From: Bradyrhizobium sp. CCGB12
GTDB taxonomy: Bacteria > Pseudomonadota > Alphaproteobacteria > Rhizobiales > Xanthobacteraceae
Reading direction: 5' to 3'
Length of the DNA stretch: 64,000 bases
Assembly: GCF_024199845.1 (NCBI RefSeq)
Contig: NZ_JANADO010000001.1
Location: 8,606,001-8,670,000, forward strand
Positions 8,765 to 18,503 of this stretch are shown piece after piece. Position 1 is the first letter of the stretch; each line of letters starts with the position of its first letter. Position numbers and translations under genes: made by a program. The notes under the pieces are model-generated. The model made no database searches. It had not been told where the DNA came from and was given only the letters and a program-made list of their open reading frames with translations.

Positions 8765-8808
8765 ATCGTAGGGTGGGCAAAGGCGCGCGCTTGCGCGCCG
8801 TGCCCACC
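8765..8808. repeat. Short GTAGGGTGGGCAAAG hairpin repeat (copy 1)
   Basis: The ends are TCGTAGGGTGGGCAAAGG and GTGCCCACC with an inner CGCGCGCTTGCGCG palindrome. A longer relative occurs at 10,708-10,805. The element is typical of intergenic repeats copied around rhizobial genomes. Confidence 0.65.
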
Positions 8809-8830
8809 ATCCGCCCGCATCCTCTCCGCT

Positions 8831-8983
8831 GTCGTCCCGGACAAGCGCGCTCCAAGCGCGCGCCGATCCGGGACCCATAGCCCCAGGGAGTGGTTTGGCG
8901 AAGACTCGTGGTTACCAGCTCGTGCCAAACTCCTCCCTGGGGCTATGGGTCCCGGGTCTGCGCTTACGCTTGCCCGGGACGAC
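8831..8983. repeat. Interspersed GTCGTCCCGG...CCGGGACGAC repeat (copy 1)
   Basis: The outer inverted ends are GTCGTCCCGG and CCCGGGACGAC. The inner arms GGGACCCATAGCCCCAGGGA and its near complement flank TTTGGCGAAGACTCGTGG. Two more copies with the same plan are at 15,119-15,247 and 16,597-16,718. The 8,657-9,038 gap is almost wholly occupied by this and the neighbouring short repeat. Confidence 0.8.
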
Positions 8984-9038
8984 ACCGCTTATGTGGCGCC
9001 GCATTGACTCCCCCTCCGAGGTTGGCGAAAAGCGCGGC

Positions 9039-10688
9039 GTGACGACAGCCCCCGACAGCACCGTGCTCCCCCGCGGCCTCGCCCGCCGCCCGCTCGTGAT
9101 GGCCGCAGCGATCATCGCCGCAATGACCGTGCTGCGCATCGTCTACGCCTCCGCGATCGAGCTGCGCACCGACGAGGCCTATTACTGGACCTGGTCGAAG
9201 GAAACGGCGCTCAGCTTCCTCGATCATCCCCCCGGCATCGCCTGGCTGATCCGCTTCGGCACCGCGATCTTCGGCGACACCGCGCTCGGCGTCCGCTTTG
9301 GCGGCATTGTCGCGATGCTGGTGACGCAGCTTCTGCTCGCCGACATCGTTCGCCGCCTCACCCATGATGCGCGCGCCGTCATGTTCGCAGTCCTGATGCC
9401 GGAGGCCGCGCTCTATTACGGCCTGCTGATGGCCAAGGTCGCGCCCGATGTCGCCATGATCCCCTTCGCGGTGGCGATGATGTGGTCGTTGGTGCGGCTT
9501 GCGCAGGGCGGCAACAGTCGCTGGTGGCTCGCGGCCGGCCTGTTCGCAGGCCTCTCGATGCTGTCGAAATTCACCGCGATCATGTTCGCGCCGGCGGTTG
9601 CCGCCTTTCTGCTGGTGCCGGATTGGCGCTGGCGTTGGCTGCGGAGCCCTTACCCCTATCTCGCCGTGCTGGTCGCGATCGCCGTGTTCTCGCCGGTGCT
9701 GATCTGGAACGCCGGGCACGATTGGGCCTCGTTTCGCTTCCAGGGCGTGCGCGCGACCGCCAGTTACGGCGTCTCGCTGCGCACGATCGGCGATTACATC
9801 GGCCTGCAATTCGGCCTCGTCGGCTTCGTCATGCTGCCGGTGGTGTTGACCGGGCTGGTGCTGACGGCGTGGCGCGGCTATCGCACGCGCGAGCCGGTCG
9901 CGATTTTGCTCTCGACCGCGGTACTGGTGCCGTTTCTCTACTTCTTCTTCAAGTCGCTGACGCTTCGTGTCGGCGACACCTGGCCGATGTTCATGTGGCC
10001 GGTCGGATTCGCGGCCGCGGCTGTGAACCTCGCGGCGATGACGAAGGAGGGCTGGTCGGCCCGTATGCTCAAATCGTCACTGTTCTGGGCCAACACGGCG
10101 GTGGTCTCCGGCATCACCTTCGTCGTTATCGTGTTCCTCTACTACGTCGCCGCGCCCTGGAACTTCCTCGGCAAGATCGATCCGATCGGCGCGGAAGCCG
10201 GCTACGAGCAGGTCGCCGCGCGCGCGCAGGCCGCACTCGACGAAACCGGCGCGACTTGGATCGCCACCACGGACTATCGCACCTACGCCATGATGCGCTG
10301 GTTGTTCAGGGGCCGCGTGCCCGTCGTCGAGATCAACGAGCGCGGCCGCTTCCAGGATTTCCGCGATCCCGGCATCGACCGGATCAAGGGCCACGCCGGC
10401 ATCTATGTCGGCCGCGAGCCAGACAACCGTTCATCGCTATGGGAGAACATCCCGGCGAAGCGCGAGCAGCTCGGCCAAGTCGAACGCCGCTGGCGCGGCC
10501 GTGTGATGGACACCTATGTGCTCGAAAAGCTGACCGACTGGACCCCGGAGCTGTCGCCGCCGAAGGATTCGCCGCTGTTCCAGTGGCGCGTGCTGGCGGG
10601 GGAGTTTGACGCGCGACTTGCGCGCCTTCTCTCACCCTCCCCTGGAGGGGGAGGGTCGATCGCGCGCAGCGCGAGCGGGGTGGGGTGA
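9039..10688 (+). CDS. GT39-type membrane glycosyltransferase (ArnT/PMT-like)
   Basis: A polytopic inner-membrane protein of about 549 residues with roughly ten or more hydrophobic helices. The GT39/ArnT signature is near the N-terminus (LRTDEAYYWTWSKE, then SFLDHPPGIAWLIR), with Asp/Glu in the first periplasmic loop as expected of lipid-linked-sugar transferases. The acceptor is unknown. Start choice: GTG 9,039 is preferred because the ATG at 8,991 lies directly beside the repeat ending at 8,983 and has no ribosome site. The last ~18 residues (SPSPGGGGSIARSASGVG) are encoded by an intergenic repeat, so the natural C-terminus was probably extended by repeat insertion. Confidence 0.85.
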   Translation: MTTAPDSTVLPRGLARRPLVMAAAIIAAMTVLRIVYASAIELRTDEAYYWTWSKETALSFLDHPPGIAWLIRFGTAIFGDTALGVRFGGIVAMLVTQLLLADIVRRLTHDARAVMFAVLMPEAALYYGLLMAKVAPDVAMIPFAVAMMWSLVRLAQGGNSRWWLAAGLFAGLSMLSKFTAIMFAPAVAAFLLVPDWRWRWLRSPYPYLAVLVAIAVFSPVLIWNAGHDWASFRFQGVRATASYGVSLRTIGDYIGLQFGLVGFVMLPVVLTGLVLTAWRGYRTREPVAILLSTAVLVPFLYFFFKSLTLRVGDTWPMFMWPVGFAAAAVNLAAMTKEGWSARMLKSSLFWANTAVVSGITFVVIVFLYYVAAPWNFLGKIDPIGAEAGYEQVAARAQAALDETGATWIATTDYRTYAMMRWLFRGRVPVVEINERGRFQDFRDPGIDRIKGHAGIYVGREPDNRSSLWENIPAKREQLGQVERRWRGRVMDTYVLEKLTDWTPELSPPKDSPLFQWRVLAGEFDARLARLLSPSPGGGGSIARSASGVG

Positions 10689-10690
10689 TC
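10629..10690. repeat. GC-rich repeat forming the GT39 gene's 3' end
   Basis: CTCACCCTCCCCTGGAGGGGGAGGGTC is followed by GATCGCGCGCAGCGCGAGCGGGGTGGGG. This is a familiar rhizobial intergenic repeat type. It contributes the final codons and the stop of the glycosyltransferase. Confidence 0.6.
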
Positions 10691-10707
10691 TCTCCACGCG
10701 GGCACTA

Positions 10708-10805
10708 TCGTAGGGTGGGCAAAAGCGAAGCGTGCCCACCGCTTCCGTTGCAGTGTTGGATCGATGGTGGGCACGGCGCAAATGCGCCTTTGCCCACCCT
10801 ACGAT
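10708..10805. repeat. GTAGGGTGGGCAAA hairpin repeat (copy 2)
   Basis: Long inverted ends (TCGTAGGGTGGGCAAA and TTTGCCCACCCTACGA) with internal GTGCCCACC and GGTGGGCAC arms. It shares its ends with the shorter copy at 8,765-8,808. It lies between convergent genes. Confidence 0.75.
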
Positions 10806-10842
10806 TCCGGCCCCGCGGAGAGAAACCTCACCCGCATCGCCG

Positions 10843-11871
10843 CTACTCCTCGTCGTCCTTCTTTCGCAGCAGATCCGTCGCGAGGTCCGACAGCTTCGGC
10901 GGCGGCAACGCGGCGAACGGCAGCGGCCTTGTCACGTCGATCGCGGCCAGCCCCAGCCGCGCCGTCAACAATCCATTGAGCACGCCTTCGCCCAGCCGCT
11001 GCGACAGCTTTGCCGCGATGCCATGGCCGAGCATCTGCTGCACCAGGCTGTCGCTTGCCGCCATGCCGCCGGTGATGGCGAGATGGGCGATGACGTGGCG
11101 AAGCAGGCGGATCATGCCGAGCGCGCCGGGGCGACCGCCGTAGAGATAGGCGAGCTGGCGGATCAGGCGCAGCGCGGCGACGAACACGAACAGCACGTCG
11201 ATCGCTGCGCGCGGCGACACCGCCGTGACGATCGAGACCTTTTGCGCGGCCGACGACACCAGCCGCCGCGCCTCGGCATCCAGCGGCGCCATCAATTCGC
11301 GCTCGGCGAGCCGGATCATGTCGGCGCCGTCGATGATCTCGCCGGCATGGCTCTCCAGCGTGGCGCGGGCGCGAGCGAGCTGTGGGTTCTGGTGCGCGAT
11401 CTTCAAGAGGTCCTGCACGATGTCGCGGCTCTCCTTGCGATCGTCACTGGCGAGGACGGCGGCCGCGCGCTGATGCAGTTTTTCGATCGTCGCGAGGCGC
11501 GCAAGGCCGAACGCTTCCCGTCCGATCACCACCGCGAGTGCAAGCGCGGTGACGAATGCAAAGGCAAGGCCGACGAAGCCGAGCGTTTCGCTGCGCGCAA
11601 ACAAATCCTCGATCAAATGCACCACACCGAGCCCGACGCCGAGCAGCGTCAGCCCGGCGAGGCCGGACCAGAACAGGGTGCCCCAGGGAAAACCGCGCCG
11701 CGCCGGAAGCGCGGTCTGAACCGGTACCGGCAGCGTCGCCGGATCGGGCTCCGGCGTGATCTGGATGGTGGCGCGACTGAGCCGGCTGGTCTCGTCGGCT
11801 TCGGTGACGACGACTCCGGGATCGTCCAGCCGGAATGTCGCCGGCCGCCGCGGCTGGGATCGCTCGGTCAT
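10843..11871 (-). CDS. YcjF-family inner-membrane protein (DUF697, TIGR01620)
   Basis: 342 residues with a Pro-rich N-terminal tail, two membrane helices (TLFWSGLAGLTLLGVGLGV and GFVGLAFAFVTALALAVVIG) and a C-terminal DUF697 helical domain. Function is unknown; in proteobacteria it is co-encoded with the YcjX P-loop protein. Its ATG overlaps the stop of that gene by ATGA (11,868-11,871), so the two are translationally coupled. The C-terminus is charged (RKKDDEE). Confidence 0.88.
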   Translation of the reverse strand: MTERSQPRRPATFRLDDPGVVVTEADETSRLSRATIQITPEPDPATLPVPVQTALPARRGFPWGTLFWSGLAGLTLLGVGLGVVHLIEDLFARSETLGFVGLAFAFVTALALAVVIGREAFGLARLATIEKLHQRAAAVLASDDRKESRDIVQDLLKIAHQNPQLARARATLESHAGEIIDGADMIRLAERELMAPLDAEARRLVSSAAQKVSIVTAVSPRAAIDVLFVFVAALRLIRQLAYLYGGRPGALGMIRLLRHVIAHLAITGGMAASDSLVQQMLGHGIAAKLSQRLGEGVLNGLLTARLGLAAIDVTRPLPFAALPPPKLSDLATDLLRKKDDEE

Positions 11872-13337
11872 GACAGCTTGTCTCCGATCAGGAACTGCAA
11901 GGCACGGTCGAGGCGGATATGTGGCAGCGCAGGCTCACTGTCGCCCTCGTGCTCGCGCTTTGGCGGCCGGAAGCGCAGGAAGCGGAAATCGCTTGTCTCT
12001 GCGGCCTGCGTCGAGAGGCCACGGAATGCGCCCGTGCCGTTGAACAGTGGCTCAGGATCCAGCGGCAGATCGCCCGGAAAGGTCGCAACCTCGGTGTTGC
12101 CGTCGAAGAACTCGCCGCCGGCGCTTTCGCCCGCGGCCGGCGTTCCCAGGATCGACGGTAATTTGTCGCGCCCATGCGCAACCTGCGCCTCGCGCGTGGC
12201 GCGCACGGCGGCGAGCGCGACCACGTCGATCTGCGCGCCGGTATTTTCCGCGCGGGCAACCGCGCGGGTGACCGCGCGGCGCAGCACAGCCTCGAGCCGG
12301 TCGTGGCTGGAATGATGCAGATGGTCCGCCTTGGTCGCCGCGAACAGGATGCGGTCGATGCGCGGCCGGAACAGGCTGGAGAGAATCGTGCTGCGGCCGA
12401 TGTTGAAGCAATCGAGAATGCCGGCAAGCGCCGCTTCGAGATCGTGCAGTGCCTCGGGTCCGGAGTTGAATGCGGCGAGCGCATCGGCGAGCACGATCTG
12501 GCGGTCGAGCCGGGCGAAATGATCGCGAAAGAACGGGCGCACCACCTTGTCCTTGTAGGCCTCATAGCGGCGCACCATCATCGCCCACAGCGATCCCTCC
12601 GGCGCCTGACCGCCCACGGGCACATCGAGCGGTGCAAAGGTCAGCGCCGGCGTATCGGCGAGATTGCCGGGCATCAGGAAGCGGCCGGGCGGCAACAGGC
12701 TCATCGCGAAGCGCTCGTCGCGGCAGGCGCGCAAATAGTTGGTGAAGAGCTTTGCGGCCGTCAGCGTCGCCTGCTCGTCCTCACGTGCCTGGGGCTTGAG
12801 CATTGCCAGATGCGCGTGCCATTCCGCCGCCAGATGCGCGCGGGGCGCCTCGCGCGACAGCGCAAGGCTATCCGCCGACCATTGCTCATAAGTCTTTTGC
12901 AGCAGCGGCAGGTCCAGCAGCCATTCGCCGGGATAGTCGACGATGTCGAGCGTCAGCGTGCGGTCGGCGCCGTTGTGGCGCTGATAGTCGATCACGAGCC
13001 TGAGCTCGCTGATGTCGACGGTCGAGCTCGGCCAGCGCCGTTCCTCGATCAGCGCACGCAGATGGTTCTCATAGGCAAAGCGCGGCACGGCATCGTCCGG
13101 CTGCGGCGCCAGATGCGCCCGCGCGATCCGGCCCGAGGCATAGGCCTCGAACACCGGAAAGCGGCCGCCGCGGGTGAGGCCGTGGATCAGCGCGGTGATG
13201 AATACCGTCTTACCGGCCCGCGACAGACCGGTGACCCCGAGCCGCACCGTCGGATTGAAGAAATGCTCGCCATAGTCGATCAGCGCACGGGCCGACAGCC
13301 GCGCTTCCTCGACCATATCCTGGAAACTGAATGCCAT
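11868..13337 (-). CDS. YcjX-family P-loop NTPase (DUF463)
   Basis: About 489 residues beginning MAFSFQDMVEEARL. A Walker A motif is in GVTGLSRAGKTVFITALIHG and a DYPGEWLLDLPLL segment is characteristic of YcjX. These are predicted GTP/ATPases of the envelope-stress-associated YcjX-YcjF pair. The start at 13,337 is chosen because the conserved N-terminus begins there; the frame extends to 13,421 without family-like sequence. Confidence 0.88.
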   Translation of the reverse strand: MAFSFQDMVEEARLSARALIDYGEHFFNPTVRLGVTGLSRAGKTVFITALIHGLTRGGRFPVFEAYASGRIARAHLAPQPDDAVPRFAYENHLRALIEERRWPSSTVDISELRLVIDYQRHNGADRTLTLDIVDYPGEWLLDLPLLQKTYEQWSADSLALSREAPRAHLAAEWHAHLAMLKPQAREDEQATLTAAKLFTNYLRACRDERFAMSLLPPGRFLMPGNLADTPALTFAPLDVPVGGQAPEGSLWAMMVRRYEAYKDKVVRPFFRDHFARLDRQIVLADALAAFNSGPEALHDLEAALAGILDCFNIGRSTILSSLFRPRIDRILFAATKADHLHHSSHDRLEAVLRRAVTRAVARAENTGAQIDVVALAAVRATREAQVAHGRDKLPSILGTPAAGESAGGEFFDGNTEVATFPGDLPLDPEPLFNGTGAFRGLSTQAAETSDFRFLRFRPPKREHEGDSEPALPHIRLDRALQFLIGDKLS

Positions 13338-13517
13338 ATGAACGCGGGGGACCTCGGGCGGGGATAGGCAGAATGGATTAGTCACAAAAGTGGCAACTGC
13401 CTGAGGAAAATCAAGCTTCATACTTCCACCGCCTTTGTCGGCAAATCAGCCGTTTGAACGACGCGCCGGTCCCAAGAGACCCATAGAAGAGAGCATTGCC
13501 TCACCTTGCGGAATGCC

Positions 13518-14213
13518 ATGACCGTCTTCCAACTGAAACAGTTCGCATCCAACTCCGTCCACGCCGCGGCCGACGTGATCGGCTGGAACTACGATCGCGC
13601 CGAGCTGATCGCCGATGGCATCGTCCATGCGATCGGCGTCCTCTCCGGCATCATCGCCGCGACGGTGCTGGTTGTGCTGACGGCGATCTATGCCGACGCC
13701 ACCGACATCGTCGGCGTCTCGGTCTACGTCGCCGGCCTGCTCTCGATGCTGGTGCTGTCGGCGACCTATAATCTCTGGCCGGTGTCGCCGGCCAAATGGC
13801 TGCTGCGGCGGTTCGACCATTCGGCGATCTATCTGCTAATCGCGGCGACCTACACGCCGTTCATCCTGGAAGTGAAGGACAGCGTGTTCGCCCTGGTGTT
13901 GCTTGCCGGCGTCTGGTGCGTGGCGATATCAGGCATCGTGCTGAAGCTTCTCTATCCGGGCCGGTTCGATCGCGTCTCGGTCGGCATCTACCTCGCAATG
14001 GGCTGGAGCGGCGTGATGCTCTATGGCCCGGTGGTCAGGGCGTTGCCTGCGCTGGTGCTCGGCTTCATCCTGGCCGGCGGCCTGCTCTACAGCTTCGGCG
14101 TGATCTTCCATGCCTGGCGGCGGCTGCGCTTCCAGAATGCGATCTGGCACGGCTTTGTCTTGGCCGGTGCGGCGTGCCATTATACCGCGGTGCTCGACCT
14201 TGTGTTGAGCTGA
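13518..14213 (+). CDS. Hemolysin III / PAQR-like seven-helix membrane protein
   Basis: 231 residues with seven hydrophobic helices. The family's conserved residues are visible: ELIADGIVHAIGV near the N-terminus, RRFDHSAIYLLIAATYTPF in the middle, and IWHGFVLAGAACHYTA at the C-terminus. The three His sites are expected to bind zinc. Hemolysin III (TrhA/YqfA) proteins affect membrane homeostasis; a true cytolytic role is doubtful. ATG 13,518 is preferred to the upstream TTG at 13,506. Confidence 0.9.
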   Translation: MTVFQLKQFASNSVHAAADVIGWNYDRAELIADGIVHAIGVLSGIIAATVLVVLTAIYADATDIVGVSVYVAGLLSMLVLSATYNLWPVSPAKWLLRRFDHSAIYLLIAATYTPFILEVKDSVFALVLLAGVWCVAISGIVLKLLYPGRFDRVSVGIYLAMGWSGVMLYGPVVRALPALVLGFILAGGLLYSFGVIFHAWRRLRFQNAIWHGFVLAGAACHYTAVLDLVLS

Positions 14214-14276
14214 GCGAGCCGCGACGCGGTATAAGAGACGCGATCCAAAGCGGTCCAAGACAAGAGGAGACGTCGC

Positions 14277-15071
14277 ATGCAGGTGACCGGCAAGGTCGTG
14301 GTCGTCACGGGCGGCGCAAACGGCATCGGCAAGGCGCTGTGCGAAGCCTTTCACAAAGCGGGCGCGGCCAAAGTCGTCGTCGCGGACATGGACGCCGCCA
14401 ACGCGAGGGCGGTCGCGGCCAAGGTGGATGGCGCCGCCTTCAAATGCGACGTCGCGCAGGAGAAAGACGTTTCGCACGTCATCGAGGAGACCGAGCGGCA
14501 GTTCGGCCCGATCGAGCTGTTCTGCTCGAACGCCGGCATCGGCGGCGGCTTCGATCCGATGTCGGTCAATGCCGGCGGCGCCTCGGACGAGCCGTGGCAG
14601 CGCAGCTGGGCGATCCACGTCATGGCCCATGTCTATGCGGCGCGGCATCTGGTGCCGCGCATGAAGGCGCGTGGCGGCGGCTATTTCCTCAACACGATCT
14701 CGGCGGCGGGCCTGTTGTCGCAGGTCGGCAGCCCGGCTTATTCGACGACCAAGCATGCCGCGGTCGGCTTTGCCGAAAATCTCGCCATCTCGCACAAGGC
14801 TGACAACATCAAGGTCTCGATCCTCTGCCCGCAAGGCGTCGACACCAATATGCTGCGCTCGATCCCGAAGGGCCCGCAGTCCGGCGATGGCGACCTCACG
14901 CCCGAGCAGGTGGCAAAGGACGTGCTCGCCGGCCTCGAGCAGGAGACGTTCCTGATCCTGCCGCACCCGCAGGTGCTCGGCTATATGCGCAAGAAGACCG
15001 AGAACTACGACCGCTGGATCGGCGGCATGGCCAAGATCCAGGCCAAGATGCGGGAGGAATTCGGGAAGTGA
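14277..15071 (+). CDS. SDR-family oxidoreductase
   Basis: 264 residues with a classical SDR fold: nucleotide-binding TGGANGIGK near residue 11, NAGIGGG, catalytic Ser in NTISAAG and the Y-x3-K motif in YSTTKHA. An Asp after the second strand (VVADMD) suggests NAD preference. The start has a strong AGAGGAG ribosome site. It stands alone between the hemolysin III gene and a repeat. The substrate cannot be inferred. Confidence 0.88.
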   Translation: MQVTGKVVVVTGGANGIGKALCEAFHKAGAAKVVVADMDAANARAVAAKVDGAAFKCDVAQEKDVSHVIEETERQFGPIELFCSNAGIGGGFDPMSVNAGGASDEPWQRSWAIHVMAHVYAARHLVPRMKARGGGYFLNTISAAGLLSQVGSPAYSTTKHAAVGFAENLAISHKADNIKVSILCPQGVDTNMLRSIPKGPQSGDGDLTPEQVAKDVLAGLEQETFLILPHPQVLGYMRKKTENYDRWIGGMAKIQAKMREEFGK

Positions 15072-15118
15072 CCGTTAGGTCGGTGCGCTAGAGGCGTGCT
15101 TGCGCCAAACATTCCGCC

Positions 15119-15247
15119 GTCGTCCCGGCGAAAGCCGGGACCCATAACCCCAGGAAGAAGTTTGGCGAAGACTGTTAGTTGTTCGGTACTGACACCTGCG
15201 CTTGACCGATAGATCACGCGGTGGGTCCCGGCCTTCGCCGGGACGAC
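15119..15247. repeat. Interspersed GTCGTCCCGG...CCGGGACGAC repeat (copy 2)
   Basis: Ends GTCGTCCCGGCGAAAGCCGGGACCC and GGGTCCCGGCCTTCGCCGGGACGAC form a long hairpin. The inner block TTTGGCGAAGACTGTTAG is shared with the copies at 8,831 and 16,597. Confidence 0.85.
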
Positions 15248-15255
15248 GCTGGTGA

Positions 15256-15711
15256 CTACGCCGCCACCTCATCCCCCACCCGGCTCTGCCTTAGCGCCCG
15301 CGCATAGAGCATCATCCCTTCGCGCACCGTGCGCCGCTCGGCTTCCGTCAACGCGGCCAGCGCGCCGCTCACCTGCTGCCGGCCGAACGCGTGCAGCGCC
15401 TCCAGCGTGCGCCGGCCCTTCGCCGTCAGCGACAAGAGCTTGCTGCGCGCATCATTCTCATCCGGCGTCTCTCTGAGCTCGCCGCAATCGATCAGCTTGC
15501 GGACCAGGCGGCTGACGCTGGATTTTTCCAGCCGCAGGAAATCGCCGAGCTCTCCCGAGGTCATTGGTCCGCGGATGCCGATCTCGAGGATGGTATGGAC
15601 CGCCGACGGCGGATAGTCCGATGCCGCCACCGTCGCGTCCATGAAGCCGAGCTCGCGCACCATCAGGCGCGAGGCGGCGCGAATGTCGTCGATCAGCGCA
15701 AGCTCGGCCAT
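15256..15711 (-). CDS. MarR-family transcriptional regulator
   Basis: About 151 residues from ATG 15,711 (MAELALIDDIRAASR). The winged HTH is visible as TSGELGDFLRLEKSSVSRLV followed by the wing DARSKLLSLTAKGRRTLEAL. It is divergent from the SDR gene at 15,789. A perfect palindrome lies just upstream of its start, so it probably represses itself and the SDR gene and releases DNA on binding a small phenolic or related ligand. The ligand is not inferable. Confidence 0.9.
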   Translation of the reverse strand: MAELALIDDIRAASRLMVRELGFMDATVAASDYPPSAVHTILEIGIRGPMTSGELGDFLRLEKSSVSRLVRKLIDCGELRETPDENDARSKLLSLTAKGRRTLEALHAFGRQQVSGALAALTEAERRTVREGMMLYARALRQSRVGDEVAA

Positions 15712-15725
15712 GGCTTGACTCCCGG

Positions 15726-15752
15726 CATATAGTTGTACCATACAACTATATG
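15726..15752. promoter_or_regulatory. Perfect 27-bp palindromic operator between marR and SDR genes
   Basis: A 12-bp arm CATATAGTTGTA (15,726-15,737) is perfectly mirrored by TACAACTATATG (15,741-15,752) around CCA. It is 14 bases from the MarR start and 36 from the SDR start. MarR proteins bind palindromes of this size as dimers. It is far more AT-rich than its surroundings. The symmetry is seen directly; the binding partner is inferred. Confidence 0.8.
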
Positions 15753-15788
15753 CGTGCAGCGGCGCGCGCAAGCGTTTTGGAGTGAGTC

Positions 15789-16565
15789 ATGAGCGGAACT
15801 TTGCCGGCTGGTCAGCGGATGAGGGGCAAGGTCTGCCTCGTCACGGGCGGCGGCAGCGGCATCGGCCGCGCCACCGCCCTGCGGATGGCGTCCGATGGCG
15901 CGGAGGCGGTCATCGTGGCGGGACGGCGCGAAGCCGAGATCGCCGCCACCGCCGCCGCGTGCCGCAATGGAGGCGCGGATGCGATCGCGCTCAAGACGGA
16001 CATCACGCGCGAAGACGACGTCCAGCGTCTGGTCCGTACGGCGATTGAACGTTGCGGCCGGCTCGACGTCGCCTTCAACAATGCTGGCTTCCAGGAACGC
16101 CGCGCGCCGCTGGAGGAGCAGGGCACTGACATCTACGACAGCGTGTTCGACACCAATGTCCGCGCGCTGTTCCTGTGCCTGCGCCATCAACTGCCGGCGA
16201 TGCTCGCGCAGGGACGCGGCAACATCGTCGTCAACGCCTCCGTCAGCGGCGTGCGCAATCCCAATCCCGGCTTCTCGCTCTATTCGGCCTCCAAGGCCGC
16301 CGCGATCTCGCTGACGCGCTCGGCGGCGATGGAGAACGCCCCGCGCGGCATCCGCATCAACGCGATCGCGCCGGGCCGCGTCGTCACCGACATGATGCTG
16401 CGCGCCGGCGTCGGCGATGTCGCAACCGTGAGTGCCGGGCTGCCGCTGCGGCGGATGGGGAGCCCGGAGGAGGTGGCAGAGGCGGTGGTGTGGCTGTCGT
16501 CCGACGCGTCATCCTATGTGGTCGGGCATGTGCTGGCGGCGGACGGGGGATTTTTGGCGTCGTGA
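15789..16565 (+). CDS. SDR-family oxidoreductase under MarR control
   Basis: 258 residues: nucleotide site TGGGSGIGRAT, NNAGFQ, catalytic Ser in VNASVSG, Y-x3-K in YSASKAA, and the C-terminal VVGHVLAADGGF typical of the FabG/glucose dehydrogenase-like group. GRREAE after strand 2 suggests NADP use. Divergent from the MarR gene across the 27-bp palindrome. The substrate is unknown. Confidence 0.88.
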   Translation: MSGTLPAGQRMRGKVCLVTGGGSGIGRATALRMASDGAEAVIVAGRREAEIAATAAACRNGGADAIALKTDITREDDVQRLVRTAIERCGRLDVAFNNAGFQERRAPLEEQGTDIYDSVFDTNVRALFLCLRHQLPAMLAQGRGNIVVNASVSGVRNPNPGFSLYSASKAAAISLTRSAAMENAPRGIRINAIAPGRVVTDMMLRAGVGDVATVSAGLPLRRMGSPEEVAEAVVWLSSDASSYVVGHVLAADGGFLAS

Positions 16566-16596
16566 TGTGTTGGTCCGGTCGCGCTCAGCAACCGGT

Positions 16597-16718
16597 GTCG
16601 TCCTGGCGAAGGCCGGGACCCATACCCACAAGATGGGGTTTGGCGAAGACTCGGAGTGGGCAGGTTCGCGTCACAACGACTGCTTGGGAGTATGGGTCCC
16701 GGCCTTCGCCGGGACGAC
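16597..16718. repeat. Interspersed GTCGTCC(C/T)GG...CCGGGACGAC repeat (copy 3)
   Basis: Same plan as the copies at 8,831 and 15,119: GGCCGGGACCCATAC on the left, GTATGGGTCCCGGCCTTCGCC on the right, and TTTGGCGAAGACTCGGAG inside. One end base is altered (GTCGTCCTGG). Confidence 0.85.
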
Positions 16719-16740
16719 ATTGAGGAGATAACGAGCCCCC

Positions 16741-18363
<1,623 letters not shown>

Positions 18364-18407
18364 TGGTTTCCGTCCCTTGTTGTTTGTCGACGTTATCGGC
18401 CCCACCT

Positions 18408-18493
18408 GTCATTGCGAGGAGCCCTTGCGACGAAGCAATCCAGACTGTATCCGCGGAAAGATTCTGGATTGCTTCGCTACGCTCGCAATGACG
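18408..18493. repeat. Interspersed GTCATTGCGAG...CTCGCAATGAC repeat (copy 1)
   Basis: Outer ends GTCATTGCGAGGAG and CGCTCGCAATGACG, with inner GAAGCAATCCAGACTG and TCTGGATTGCTTCGCTACG. Three more copies are at 22,840, 29,124 and 40,726. The left arm is the least conserved of the copies. Confidence 0.85.
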
Positions 18494-18503
18494 AGGAGAG
18501 GGC

